NCBI GenBank assembly: GCA_016710065.1
Contig: JADJLP010000001.1
Span: 1,657,001-1,721,000 of the forward strand
Reading direction: 5' to 3'
Source: Candidatus Ideonella esbjergensis
Lineage (GTDB): Bacteria > Pseudomonadota > Gammaproteobacteria > Burkholderiales > Burkholderiaceae_C
Length of the DNA stretch: 64,000 nucleotides
The stretch's first letter is position 1. Each line of letters opens with the position of its first letter. A program made the position numbers and the translations under genes. Of this stretch, positions 27,113 to 36,244 are shown piece after piece. Under the pieces are notes generated by a model. The model did no database searches and had not been told where the DNA came from. It worked only from the letters and a program-made list of their open reading frames with translations.

Positions 27113-27676
27113 ATGGGGCGCTCCCACACGCTCGAACTCGCGGTGGGCCTGATGGCCCTCCTCGTCCACGGCGTCGGGCATGCCTGCTGGGAGGACGCCG
27201 GGGCCCGCTACGGCGTCGCGCCGCAATTGCTCTACGCCGTGGCCCGAGCCGAGTCCGATCTCAACCCGGTGGCAGTGAACCTGACCCATCGTGCCCGCAC
27301 GAAGAGCTACGACATCGGGCTCATGCAGATCAACAGCTCGCATCTGCCCACGCTGGCGCGCTTCGGCATCAGCGAGCGCGACCTCTACGAGCCCTGCACG
27401 AACATCATGGTCGGCGCCTGGCTGCTGGCCGAACAGTTCTCGCGCCTGGGCGTGAACTGGGACTCCGTCGGCGCCTACAACGCCGCCTGCACCCAGCTCA
27501 AGGACAACGCCTGCCGCGTAGCGCGATCAACCTACGCCTGGCGGGTGTACCGGCGCCTTCCGGGTCAAGGAGCCGGTCATCGCGCGCAGCCCCCTGCCCC
27601 ACCGCGATCTGCCAGGGCGCCAGTCGCGGCGGCCGCCCAGGCCCCGCTCATTCTCTCTGCAAGGGTCACTCCATGA
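27113..27676 (+). CDS. Lytic transglycosylase of the conjugation system
   Basis: A 187-residue SLT-fold peptidoglycan hydrolase with an N-terminal signal segment (about 1-24). The catalytic Glu lies in A-V-A-R-A-E-S-D-L-N-P near residue 47, followed by the G-L-M-Q-I-N motif and an A-Y-N-A substrate motif. Such enzymes open the cell wall locally so the secretion channel can be built (the VirB1 or P19 role). The last 40 residues are Pro/Ala-rich. Its stop overlaps the next start (ATGA). Confidence 0.92.
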   Translation: MGRSHTLELAVGLMALLVHGVGHACWEDAGARYGVAPQLLYAVARAESDLNPVAVNLTHRARTKSYDIGLMQINSSHLPTLARFGISERDLYEPCTNIMVGAWLLAEQFSRLGVNWDSVGAYNAACTQLKDNACRVARSTYAWRVYRRLPGQGAGHRAQPPAPPRSARAPVAAAAQAPLILSARVTP

Positions 27677-28392
27677 ACCTGCGCCTCACCCGAATCGCTG
27701 TGGCGTGCGGCTTCGCCGTCGCGCTCGTGGCCGCCACCGCGTCGTGCTCCTTCCCGCCCCGCGCGCACGAGGCCCAGGCACAGGCACCGACAGCGCCGGT
27801 GCGCCCGGCGCCGCTACGCATCGTGCAGCTGAGCTTCGGCCAGAACGCCTACTTCGCCGCATGCGCGGAGCCGGCTTGCCCAGCGCTCACGCCCAAGACC
27901 CTTCCCGGGCCCGCAGCACTGCCGGTTGCTGCCACGGCCACTGACCTGTCCAGCCAGGGGCTCGCTGCCGCCGCGCCGATCGAGCCATCGCCTTCGGCCC
28001 CACCGCGCGCGGCAGCGGCGCCGGCGAGCGCACCGCGCGCCGATTCGGCGGACACGCACATCCTCCTGACCTTTCCGTTCGGGTCCGCTGCCCTCACGGC
28101 GGAGTCGCGGCAAACGCTTCGCCGATCGCTGCGCTTGGCGCGCGAGTCCGACCGCATCGTCATCTCCGGTCGCACTGACAGCGTCGGTCCCGACGAGGTC
28201 AACCAGCAGCTCGCGCTCGCCCGTGCCCTTGCGGTGCGCAACTTCATCCGCGACGCCGTGCCCGACCTGCCGAACGTGATTGCCATCGACGCGAAGGGGC
28301 GGTGCTGCTTCGTCGCGTCCAACGACGACGAGAGCGGCCGCAGCCGAAACCGCCGGGTCGAAGTCGTCTTCACGAGCATGGGAGTGATGTGA
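27673..28392 (+). CDS. OmpA-family envelope protein
   Basis: A 239-residue exported protein. The N-terminus has a hydrophobic signal (about 8-25) followed by a Cys in a lipobox-like Ala-Thr-Ala-Ser-Cys context, so it may be a lipoprotein. A Pro/Ala-rich middle leads to a C-terminal OmpA-like peptidoglycan-binding domain (about 125-235) with a G-R-T-D-S-V-G-P motif and N-R-R-V-E-V near the end. It could anchor the transfer apparatus to the cell wall. It overlaps the genes on both sides. Confidence 0.85.
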   Translation: MNLRLTRIAVACGFAVALVAATASCSFPPRAHEAQAQAPTAPVRPAPLRIVQLSFGQNAYFAACAEPACPALTPKTLPGPAALPVAATATDLSSQGLAAAAPIEPSPSAPPRAAAAPASAPRADSADTHILLTFPFGSAALTAESRQTLRRSLRLARESDRIVISGRTDSVGPDEVNQQLALARALAVRNFIRDAVPDLPNVIAIDAKGRCCFVASNDDESGRSRNRRVEVVFTSMGVM

Positions 28393-28706
28393 TGGATCGA
28401 CCCGTCGCACGACCCGCGCGCACCCCTCCCGCCGACCCTGCACTCGCAGCCGTTGACCCGGCCGCGGACGCATCGCCGGCCGCATCCCCGCAGCAAAGGC
28501 GCAAGCCCCGCCCTGGTTGGAAGGCAACCATCGTCCGGAGCGAGAGCTTTGCCGAGCTGCGGCGCATCCAGAAATCCACGAGGGATCCGGTCATCGACCT
28601 CAGCTATCTCGCCGACGCGTGCGTCGAGCTGGCACTCGAGCTCGGCGCCGAGCGAATCGTGCAACGGGCCATTGCCTCCTTCGGCAGCGTCCGCCCGACT
28701 CCCTGA
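28392..28706 (+). CDS. Hypothetical protein upstream of the pilin
   Basis: A 104-residue cytoplasmic-looking protein. The first 45 residues are Pro/Ala-rich and basic; the rest is predicted helical (Ser-Phe-Ala-Glu-Leu-Arg-Arg to the end). I do not recognise a family. It begins at the last base of the previous stop codon and lies 27 bp before the pilin gene, so it is co-expressed with the pilus genes. High G/C at third positions supports that it is coding. Confidence 0.65.
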   Translation: MDRPVARPARTPPADPALAAVDPAADASPAASPQQRRKPRPGWKATIVRSESFAELRRIQKSTRDPVIDLSYLADACVELALELGAERIVQRAIASFGSVRPTP

Positions 28707-28733
28707 ACTCACCACCTTCTCTTGGAGAACGCA

Positions 28734-29081
28734 ATGCATGCAACCGCCGCACCGACCCTGGCCCTCCCTTCGCGCAAGGTGATGCTGGGCATCGGCCTGT
28801 TCCTCACCTTCATCGCCGGCCTGATGGCCGTGGCCCCCAGCCACGCGCTGGACCTGGTGGCCTTCACCGGCATCGCCGGTCCGCTCACGGCCGCGTTGGC
28901 GCAGTTGGCCGCGTTGGCGCCGGGCGTCAAGGCGCTCGTCGGCTTCGTCGGCTTCGTGGTCGCCTTCATCAGCCTGGCCGCCCTGCGCAACTTCGGGCCC
29001 GTCCTGTTCTACCTGGGCATGGCGATCTTCGGCGCCGTCGGGCTGACCATCGCCGGCGCGATCCTGGGTGCGGTCATCTGA
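28734..29081 (+). CDS. traA: F-type conjugative pilin (TraA-like)
   Basis: A 115-residue small membrane protein with a basic start, a long hydrophobic leader (about 18-40, ending Ser-His-Ala), and two strongly hydrophobic helices in the mature part (about 65-85 and 90-112). This is the TraA/VirB2 prepilin pattern. The start at 28734 is supported by a GGAGA sequence. It sits directly before traL, as in F-like systems. Leader cleavage could be done by the peptidase encoded at 36609. Sequence identity to classic TraA is not evident, so the call rests on size, topology and place. Confidence 0.75.
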   Translation: MHATAAPTLALPSRKVMLGIGLFLTFIAGLMAVAPSHALDLVAFTGIAGPLTAALAQLAALAPGVKALVGFVGFVVAFISLAALRNFGPVLFYLGMAIFGAVGLTIAGAILGAVI

Positions 29082-29117
29082 GCCGGTCGGCAGCACGACG
29101 GAGAAAGGGGAAGCGCC

Positions 29118-29417
29118 ATGCAGTCGGACACCTACATCCCACGACGCCTGGACGACCAGTGGAAGCTCGGCTTCTGGGACGCCGACGTCGCCTTCCCCTT
29201 CGTCTTCTTTCTATTCCTCGGCTGGATGTCCGGCACCAAGTGGGGCTTCGTGCTCTGCGCCGGTGCCGGATTCTTCCTGAGCCGGTGGATCTCGCGCACC
29301 AAGGCCGACAAGCACCCGGCCTTCGCGATGCACTGGGCGTACTGGGCCTTGCCCACCAACCCCGCCACCGCCTTGCGTGCAACCCCGCCGTCGCACATCC
29401 GACGCATGGTCGGCTGA
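29118..29417 (+). CDS. traL: Conjugal transfer protein TraL
   Basis: A 99-residue protein with the TraL pattern: an N-terminal Tyr-Ile-Pro-Arg-Arg-Leu-Asp, two adjacent hydrophobic segments (about 24-40 and 43-60) and a basic tail. TraL is a VirB3-like inner-membrane subunit needed for pilus assembly. An AAGGGGA ribosome binding sequence precedes the start. The gene order traA-traL-traE follows F-type systems. Confidence 0.88.
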   Translation: MQSDTYIPRRLDDQWKLGFWDADVAFPFVFFLFLGWMSGTKWGFVLCAGAGFFLSRWISRTKADKHPAFAMHWAYWALPTNPATALRATPPSHIRRMVG

Positions 29418-29435
29418 ACCCCGCAGGACCGCGCC

Positions 29436-30056
29436 ATGGACTTTGCCCAGCATCAGAACGACCTGCGCGCGCAGCGACGGGCCAATCGAGTCCTCAGCGC
29501 CATCGTCGGGGCGCTGTCGCTCACCGTGCTCCTGTGCCTCGTGGTGATCGTCAGCATCGTCGGCTCCGACCGGACGGTCATCGTGCCGCCCAACATCGAC
29601 CGGACCTTCTGGGTCACCAGGGAGAAGGCCAGCCGCGAGTACCTCGAGGAGATGGCCAGCTATGTCGCTTGGCTGGTCCTGGACGTCACTCCGACGACCG
29701 TTGACTGGAAGAAGAACGCGTTGTTGAACTGGGTCGCGCCGGATCAGCACGCGGCCATGAAAACCAAGATGGACATCGAGGCCGAACGGCTGCGCAACAA
29801 CAACGCCACGACCTTCTTCCTGGTGCAGCAACTCGCTGCCGACGAGACCAAGCAGTCCGTCGTCGTCACCGGCCGCCTTCGTCGGCAGATCAACGGCGCC
29901 GACGTCACCGATCCCGAAACGCGTTCGTACCTGGCGCAGTTCCAGTACGTCGGCGGGCGCGTCCACATCCAGTCGTTCAAGGAGATCCCGTATGCGCAAC
30001 CTGGCCAGCAAGTTCGCGTCGGCGCTGCTGATCCCAACGGCGCTCCTGCTCGCTAG
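29436..30056 (+). CDS. traE: Conjugal transfer protein TraE
   Basis: A 206-residue VirB8-like protein with one N-terminal membrane anchor (about 22-45) and a periplasmic domain. The region Ile-Val-Pro-Pro-Asn-Ile-Asp followed by a Phe-Trp-Val and the Leu-Leu-x-Trp-Val-x-Pro motif fit TraE. Its 3' end overlaps traK by 65 bp, unusually long for this operon, and the last 20 residues may therefore be poorly constrained. Confidence 0.88.
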   Translation: MDFAQHQNDLRAQRRANRVLSAIVGALSLTVLLCLVVIVSIVGSDRTVIVPPNIDRTFWVTREKASREYLEEMASYVAWLVLDVTPTTVDWKKNALLNWVAPDQHAAMKTKMDIEAERLRNNNATTFFLVQQLAADETKQSVVVTGRLRRQINGADVTDPETRSYLAQFQYVGGRVHIQSFKEIPYAQPGQQVRVGAADPNGAPAR

Positions 30057-30822
30057 CGCGACGCCCGCGCTCGCACTCCAGGTCGTCGAAAGCAGTGACG
30101 GGGTCTCCGTCGAGGCCGTCCTGTCGATCAAGGAGGCCACCCGCATCCGCGTCGACGGCGCGCCGATCACGAACGTTTTCGGCAACATCTACTCGACCAA
30201 CTGCGGCGCGGCGATCACCGCTGCCGCACCGCCGCAACCCGGTGCAGCGCCGGGGCCTGCCACGGGCACGGTGAATCCCGCGGGCGAGTTCGTTCTCGAG
30301 TGCGACGTCGACAAGGGCGAGATCTACGTGCGCCCTGTGGGGGGCCCTGGCAAGCCGGTGAACCTCTTCGTCTCGACGCAGCGCGCGACCTACACGCTGC
30401 TGCTGCGGCGGTCCGACACACCGGCCGACACGATCGTCATCCGTGACAAGACGGCCCGGCTGTCCCGCGCAGAGCCCGGCGGCACGGCCGCATCCGCCCG
30501 TACGCCGCAGCACGTGCGCGCCTTGAAGGGCATGTTGGTGGCCATGGCTGCGGACCGGGCACCCGCGGACATCCGGGTGGACGAGATGAACCGCCCGATC
30601 CAGCTCTGGCAGGAGGCGAAGTTCGCCTTGGTGCGCCTGTACGAGGGGCGCGGCCTGGTGGGCGAGCGCTACGTGCTCACCAACGTGTCAGGCCAGGACA
30701 TGGTCCTCGCCGAGCAGGAGTTTGACCGTGAACGCAGCGGCGTGTTGGCCGTCTCGATCGAGAACCACAACCTGCGGCCCGGTGAGAGCACGTCCGTCTA
30801 CGTCATCCGCCAGGGGAGCTGA
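29992..30822 (+). CDS. traK: Conjugal transfer protein TraK
   Basis: A 276-residue periplasmic VirB9-like protein with a clear Sec signal peptide (about 1-28, ending Pro-Ala-Leu-Ala). TraK forms the outer-membrane core ring with TraB and TraV. The start at 29992 is inside traE but is needed for the signal peptide. The C-terminal half has a beta-rich pattern and the Asn-His-Asn-Leu-Arg-Pro-Gly segment of the family. TraB starts 2 bp later. Confidence 0.87.
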   Translation: MRNLASKFASALLIPTALLLASATPALALQVVESSDGVSVEAVLSIKEATRIRVDGAPITNVFGNIYSTNCGAAITAAAPPQPGAAPGPATGTVNPAGEFVLECDVDKGEIYVRPVGGPGKPVNLFVSTQRATYTLLLRRSDTPADTIVIRDKTARLSRAEPGGTAASARTPQHVRALKGMLVAMAADRAPADIRVDEMNRPIQLWQEAKFALVRLYEGRGLVGERYVLTNVSGQDMVLAEQEFDRERSGVLAVSIENHNLRPGESTSVYVIRQGS

Positions 30823-30824
30823 CC

Positions 30825-32225
30825 ATGCCCAGCTTCGTCGACAAACTACGCGAGCGCTGGGCGGGCATTGCCGAGCGCATGTCGCCCCGCGCGCGTCAGT
30901 GGACGGTGGCCGCCTTGATCTCGGGCGGCGGGGTAGGCCTGCTGTGGGCCGTGTTCTCCGCGGGCTCGGGCGACAGTGCTCAGCGCGCCGCGGCCGCTGC
31001 GGCCCAGAGCGATGTGCGACCGACCAACGTCGATCTGATGGCGCCGGGCTCGCAGGTGAAGGACTCCGAGGTCTGGATCGGCAAGGCCGGCAAGGAACTC
31101 GAGAGCTACAAAGCCGAACGCGACGAGCAGCGCAAGGTCAACCGCGACCTCAACGACAAGCAGCAGGAACTGCTTCGCCGGCTCGCGGAGATGGAGGAGC
31201 GGCTCAAGTCACATCCGCTGGATGCGGCACGGGCAGCCTCCGCGTCCGGTGTCGCGGCCGTCCCCGCCAACCCGGCCCTGGTCAATCCGCCCGAATCGAC
31301 GCTGCCTCGCGCGCCGGCGGCCCTGCCGCCAGCACCACCGCCGCCCGTGGCCTACCAGCGTGGCGCGATGCCGCCCGGGCCGCCCAACAACTCGTCGCCG
31401 AGTGGCATCGACGTCGCGGCAGCGCCGGCGCAGCCCCAGCTCATGCGCGTCACACTGGCCGCGCCAGTGCGCGCCAGCGACGCCGCCGAGGGCGGCGGCA
31501 AGAAGCGCGAGACGCTCGACAGCTTCCTGCCGATCAGCTTCACCAAGGGCCAACTGCTCGGCGGCCTGGACGCTCCCACCGGCGGACAGGCCCAGAGCAA
31601 TCCGCACCCGGTGCTGATCCGCTTGTCGGACAACTCGGTCCTGCCCAACCGCTACCGGGCCGAGTACCGCGAGTGCTTCGTCATCGCCGCGGGCTACGGC
31701 GATATCAGCTCGGAGCGCGCCTACCTGCGCACCGAACTCCTGTCCTGCGTTCGGCCCAACGGCGATCCGCTGGAAGTGAAGATCCAGGGCTCGGTCTTCG
31801 GCGAAGACGGCAAGGTCGGCATGCGCGGCCGCCTGGTCACCAAACAGGGCCAGATGCTGGCCAACGCGCTGCTCGCCGGCGTGGTCAGCGGGATCGGCCA
31901 GGGCTTCTCGCAAGCCAACACGACCTACAGCACCTCGCCGCTGGGGTCGGTCGCGACGGCCTCGGGCGGCGACGCCTACCGCGCCGGCATCGGCTCGGGT
32001 GTCGGCAAGGCCCTGGACCGACTGGCGCAGTACTACATCAAGCTGGCCGAACAGACCTTTCCGATCATCGAAGTCGACGCCGGCCGGGAGATCGATGTCG
32101 TCCTGACCAAGGGCGTGCGCATCGAGGGCTCCGACGCCAGCACGGCGTCCAACGCCCCCACCTCGCTGCCTGGCCGCACGGACCCCGCCGAGCGCTACCT
32201 GAAGGTGACCACCGATGAAGAATGA
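30825..32225 (+). CDS. traB: Conjugal transfer protein TraB (VirB10-like)
   Basis: A 466-residue inner-membrane-anchored core protein that spans the envelope. It has an N-terminal membrane segment (about 27-45), a coiled coil (about 85-130), a Pro/Ala-rich linker (about 135-200) and a C-terminal VirB10-type domain (about 220-440) with conserved Arg-Ala-Tyr-Leu-Arg and Gly-Lys-Val-Gly-Met-Arg-Gly regions. The gene overlaps dsbC by 11 bp. Confidence 0.93.
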   Translation: MPSFVDKLRERWAGIAERMSPRARQWTVAALISGGGVGLLWAVFSAGSGDSAQRAAAAAAQSDVRPTNVDLMAPGSQVKDSEVWIGKAGKELESYKAERDEQRKVNRDLNDKQQELLRRLAEMEERLKSHPLDAARAASASGVAAVPANPALVNPPESTLPRAPAALPPAPPPPVAYQRGAMPPGPPNNSSPSGIDVAAAPAQPQLMRVTLAAPVRASDAAEGGGKKRETLDSFLPISFTKGQLLGGLDAPTGGQAQSNPHPVLIRLSDNSVLPNRYRAEYRECFVIAAGYGDISSERAYLRTELLSCVRPNGDPLEVKIQGSVFGEDGKVGMRGRLVTKQGQMLANALLAGVVSGIGQGFSQANTTYSTSPLGSVATASGGDAYRAGIGSGVGKALDRLAQYYIKLAEQTFPIIEVDAGREIDVVLTKGVRIEGSDASTASNAPTSLPGRTDPAERYLKVTTDEE

Positions 32226-33027
32226 ACGCCTCCTGGCCGGCGCCATCCTGGCGCTGGCCGTGCAGTCCGCCGCGGCCGGCCCGTCGACCGACGAAGCCCG
32301 GCTGCTCGCCGCCCTCAAGCGCGCGTACCCGGCGACCACCTTCACGTCGATCGCGGCCAGCGAGGTCCCCGGGATCTACGAGGTGTGGATGGGGCCGAAC
32401 GTGGCCTTCGTGTCGCCGAAGAACCCTCGGTACTTCATCATGGGCCGTCTGCTCGACGCGAAGACGGCCACCGACATCACCGGACCGAAACTCGCGCGGG
32501 CACAGGCCGCCCGCCCGGCCGTCGATACGGCCGACAGCACCGACCGGCCGATCGACATCGCGAAGCTGCCGCTGCAGGACGCCCTGAAGGTCGTGCACGG
32601 CAGCGGCGCGCGCACGCTCTACGCCTTCAGCGACCCCTCCTGCTCGTTCTGCCGGCGGCTCGAGCCGGAGCTGGCCAAGCTCCAGGACGTCACGGTCTAC
32701 ACGTTCCTGCTCCCCTTCCAGGGCCGGCAACTGCCGCAGGCGATCCTCTGCTCCACCGATCCAGCGAAGAGCTGGCAAGCGGTGATGCTCAACGCCGACA
32801 CCAGCGGCCTGAACAGCCAGGCCAACTGCCCGACTGCACTCGACCGCAACCTCCAACTGGCGCGACAACTCGGCGTCAACGGCACGCCCACGATGTTCTA
32901 CGCCGATGGCACGCGGACCACCGGCTACGTCCCCGGGACCGAGGTCGAGCGCCGCATCGCCGCGGCGGCTGCCGTCGGCTCACCCGTCGCGACCTCCAAG
33001 GCCATCACGCAGGAGAAGGCGCCATGA
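32215..33027 (+). CDS. dsbC: DsbC-type thiol:disulfide isomerase
   Basis: A 270-residue periplasmic thioredoxin-fold protein with a signal peptide (about 1-22). It has a short N-terminal dimerisation-like domain and a catalytic domain with C-S-F-C at residues 143-146 and the cis-Pro motif Gly-Thr-Pro-Thr near 224. It probably shuffles disulfides in Cys-rich transfer proteins such as TraN and TraU. SXT-type elements also carry dsbC within their tra genes. Confidence 0.92.
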   Translation: MKNERLLAGAILALAVQSAAAGPSTDEARLLAALKRAYPATTFTSIAASEVPGIYEVWMGPNVAFVSPKNPRYFIMGRLLDAKTATDITGPKLARAQAARPAVDTADSTDRPIDIAKLPLQDALKVVHGSGARTLYAFSDPSCSFCRRLEPELAKLQDVTVYTFLLPFQGRQLPQAILCSTDPAKSWQAVMLNADTSGLNSQANCPTALDRNLQLARQLGVNGTPTMFYADGTRTTGYVPGTEVERRIAAAAAVGSPVATSKAITQEKAP

Positions 33028-33650
33028 GCAGGTTCCTCATCGTGGTCGGCGGCGTGATCGTCCTCGCGGCCGTACTGCCGGGCTGCGCGATCACCGGCCT
33101 GGACGGCGAGTCCAAGTACGCATGCAAGGCCCCCGAGGGCGTGCGGTGCGACTCGGTGTCCGGCACCTACTACAACGCGCTGCAGAACAACCTGCCGTCG
33201 CAGCGCCGCTCCGCTGCGCCTCCCGTGGACACGTCTCCCCAGGGCGCTCCCGCGGGCAGCGCGCCTCGTGCCGCGCCGACGATGCTCAACGCCTCCACGC
33301 GCCCGGCCACGGGCGACGAAGGCGCCGCCTACGTGGCCGCGCCGCTGCGCGCCGCACCGCGCGTTCTCCGGCTCTGGATCAAGGCCTGGGAGGACGCCGA
33401 TCGCGATCTCGTCGGCGAGAGCCTCGTTTACGTCCAGGTCGACAACGGCCGCTGGCTGGTCGACCACGTGCAGCGCCAGCAGCGCGAACCCTTCGTGCCG
33501 ATCCGCGCGCCGCGGCCGCCGGCAGCCACCAAGTCAGCCGGCGCGGCGGCAGGCCCCAACGGCCCGTCCACCACGCCGACCGAGGACCCGCCCTCGCTCA
33601 CGCAAGCCCTGCGCGCGCTGCAGAACCGCGCGCCCGCCGCCGACCAATGA
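33024..33650 (+). CDS. traV: Outer-membrane lipoprotein TraV
   Basis: A 208-residue lipoprotein. The signal ends in Val-Leu-Pro-Gly-Cys at about residue 21, followed by the TraV feature of a Thr-Gly-Leu-x-Gly and two further Cys residues (Tyr-Ala-Cys-Lys-Ala and Val-Arg-Cys-Asp). TraV is the small VirB7-like lipoprotein of the outer core. The central and C-terminal parts are Pro/Ala-rich. The ATG overlaps the dsbC stop. Confidence 0.88.
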   Translation: MSRFLIVVGGVIVLAAVLPGCAITGLDGESKYACKAPEGVRCDSVSGTYYNALQNNLPSQRRSAAPPVDTSPQGAPAGSAPRAAPTMLNASTRPATGDEGAAYVAAPLRAAPRVLRLWIKAWEDADRDLVGESLVYVQVDNGRWLVDHVQRQQREPFVPIRAPRPPAATKSAGAAAGPNGPSTTPTEDPPSLTQALRALQNRAPAADQ

Positions 33651-33667
33651 CCTGAGAGGGCACCTCC

Positions 33668-36244
33668 ATGCTCGAGTCCCTACGCCTCAACCTCTTCGGC
33701 GACGCGTCGCCGGCGGGGTCCAGCGACAAGTCCGGTCCTGGCCTGTTCTCGTTCGGGCACAAGGACGAATCGCCCGCTGACCAGTTCGCCAGCTGGCTGC
33801 CCTACATCTCCTACCTCGACGAGGAGCAGCTGTTCGTCAACAAGGACGGCATGGGCTTCCTCCTGGAGGTCATGCCGCAGAGCGGCGCCGACGACCGCAT
33901 GGTCGACGTGCTGGTGTCGCTCTACTCGAACTGCCCGCCCGACACCGGCATCCAGTTCCACCTCTTCGCCTCGCCCCACGTCTGCCCGCCGCTGCGCCGG
34001 TACGCCAACCTGCGCATGGAAGACCGCGACCAGATCCAGAAGGCCCAGACGTTCGGCCGGCCGGCGCGCAACGACAACCTCTACCGCAAGCTGGCTCGGC
34101 GCCGCTACGCGCACCTGTCCCACGGCGCACACCACAGCCTGACCCAGGGCTTCCACTACACGATCCGCGACTTCCGCCTGATGGTCAGCGTCTCGGTCAA
34201 GGCCGATCCCGCCAACCTGTCCGACCGCGAGCGCATCGTCGGCCTGCGCGACGGCATGGCGACCACGCTGCGCTCGGCGTCGTTGCCCAACCGCGTCTGC
34301 GACGCGGCCGACCTGATCAACTGGTGTTCGCTGTTCGTGAACCCGGATCGCATCGACGCGGCCACCGCGCCCGACCTGCACTACGACGACGGGCGTGAAC
34401 TGCGCGACCAGATCGTCGACCACGACACGATCCAGGATGCGCGCTCCAACGGCCTTCACCTGTGGAAGGAAGGCGCGGGCGAAGGCCTGGACGTGCGCTT
34501 CTTCTCCATCAAGTCCTTCCCCGAACGCTTCGGCTTGTGGCAGATGGGTGCCCTGGTCGGCGACCTGATGCAACCGGCCCTGCAGTACAGCTCGCCCTTC
34601 CTGCTGACGATGGGGGTCTACATCCTGGACCCCAACTCGACCAAGACCGTGGTCACGGCCAACCACGTGCGGGCCACGCAGAACGCGGGCAGTAAGATGG
34701 CCGTGGTCATGCCCGACGTCGCCAAGAAGGCGCGCGACTGGTCGGCCGCTGCGGACGCGATCGACACCGGCGGCGCGCTGGTGAGCATGTACCACCAGCT
34801 CGGCCTGTTCTGCCACCCGACCAAGGTCGCGCAGACGCAGGAGACGGCCAAGTCCATCTGGCGCGCGCGCGGCTTCGAACTCAACGCCGACGTCTACAAG
34901 CACCGCCAGGCGCTGCTCGCGAGCCTGCCGATGACGCTGTCACCGGCCTTCCACGGCGACTTGCGCAAGATGAAGCGGGTCACCCGCAAGACGATGGCCA
35001 ACGCCATCCACCTCGCGCCGGTCCTGGCCGAGTGGCGGGGCAGCAAGACGCCGACCCTGATGTTCGCCGGCCGCCGCGGCCAGCTGCTCACGCTCGACCT
35101 GTACGACAACGACGGCAACTACAACGCCGCCGTCATCGGCTCGCCGGGCTCGGGCAAGTCGGTCCTGCTCAACGAGCTGGCCTGGTCCTACCGGGCCATC
35201 GGCGCCAAGATCTGGATGCAGGACCTGGGGCGCTCCTTCGAGAAGCTCTGCCGCAAGGCGGAGGGCACCTTCATCGAGTTCAAGCCCGACGTCGAGATCT
35301 CGCTGAACCCTTTCCCTCTGGTGACGGACATCAACGAGGACATCGACATGCTGCTGCCGGCCATCGCGAAGATGGCCTCGATGAAGCAGCTTGACGAGGT
35401 CCAGATGAAGGCGATCTCGGCGATGTTGCTCAAGCTCTGGGCCAAGTACGGCCAGGAGCTGGACATGACGATCCTGCGCGACGCCTTCGTCCCCGGGACG
35501 ATCGAGGAGCTGGGCATCAAGGACGACCAGCGCGTGCGCGACCTGGCCGTGATGCTCAACCCCTACGCCAAGGGCGGCCAGTACGCGCGCTTCTTCAGCG
35601 GCCGCAACACGATCGACTTCTCGAACGACTTCGTGGTCATCGAAAGCGAGGAGCTCAAGCGCAAGCCCGACCTGCAGGCGGTGGTCAACATCATCCTGTT
35701 CCACGCGATCACACGCGAGATGTACCTGACGCGCAACCGCAAGAAGGTCTGGTTCATCGACGAGCTCAAGCAGCAGCTGGGCGACTCGAGCGAGAACGAC
35801 GTGGTGATGGCCGCGGCGATCGACGAGGCGGCGCGGCGCGCCCGCAAGTACGGCGGAAGCCTCGTGACGGCGACCCAGAACGGCGACGACTACTTCACTT
35901 CGGCGCAAATGGAGTCCGCGCTGAAGTGCTCGGACTGGACCTTCCTGCTGCGCCAGAAGCCCGAGTCGATCGAACTGCTCGCCCGCACGGGCCGCTTCTC
36001 GATGGACGAGCCGAAAAAGCGGCTGCTGAACTCGCTGCGCATGGAGCCCGGCGTGTTCTCCGAGTGCTACATCACCTCGCCCATTGGCGAGGGTGTCGCG
36101 CGCATCATCCTCGACCCCTTCTCGCACCTGCTCTTCAGCAACAAGCTGGACGACAACGCACCGCTGGATGCGCTCCTGCGGCAGGGACTGTCCATCGACG
36201 ACGCCATCACCGAGCTGCTGCGCCGCCGGGGGCATGCGGTATGA
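33668..36244 (+). CDS. traC: Conjugation ATPase TraC (VirB4-like)
   Basis: An 858-residue cytoplasmic ATPase that energises pilus assembly. The Walker A is G-S-P-G-S-G-K-S-V at about residues 492-500 and the Walker B W-F-I-D-E-L near 694. The N-terminal half matches the TraC family region with Leu-Phe-Val-Asn-Lys-Asp-Gly and Phe-Ser-Ile-Lys-Ser-Phe-Pro. Length is typical. Its last four bases overlap trbI (ATGA). Confidence 0.95.
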   Translation: MLESLRLNLFGDASPAGSSDKSGPGLFSFGHKDESPADQFASWLPYISYLDEEQLFVNKDGMGFLLEVMPQSGADDRMVDVLVSLYSNCPPDTGIQFHLFASPHVCPPLRRYANLRMEDRDQIQKAQTFGRPARNDNLYRKLARRRYAHLSHGAHHSLTQGFHYTIRDFRLMVSVSVKADPANLSDRERIVGLRDGMATTLRSASLPNRVCDAADLINWCSLFVNPDRIDAATAPDLHYDDGRELRDQIVDHDTIQDARSNGLHLWKEGAGEGLDVRFFSIKSFPERFGLWQMGALVGDLMQPALQYSSPFLLTMGVYILDPNSTKTVVTANHVRATQNAGSKMAVVMPDVAKKARDWSAAADAIDTGGALVSMYHQLGLFCHPTKVAQTQETAKSIWRARGFELNADVYKHRQALLASLPMTLSPAFHGDLRKMKRVTRKTMANAIHLAPVLAEWRGSKTPTLMFAGRRGQLLTLDLYDNDGNYNAAVIGSPGSGKSVLLNELAWSYRAIGAKIWMQDLGRSFEKLCRKAEGTFIEFKPDVEISLNPFPLVTDINEDIDMLLPAIAKMASMKQLDEVQMKAISAMLLKLWAKYGQELDMTILRDAFVPGTIEELGIKDDQRVRDLAVMLNPYAKGGQYARFFSGRNTIDFSNDFVVIESEELKRKPDLQAVVNIILFHAITREMYLTRNRKKVWFIDELKQQLGDSSENDVVMAAAIDEAARRARKYGGSLVTATQNGDDYFTSAQMESALKCSDWTFLLRQKPESIELLARTGRFSMDEPKKRLLNSLRMEPGVFSECYITSPIGEGVARIILDPFSHLLFSNKLDDNAPLDALLRQGLSIDDAITELLRRRGHAV

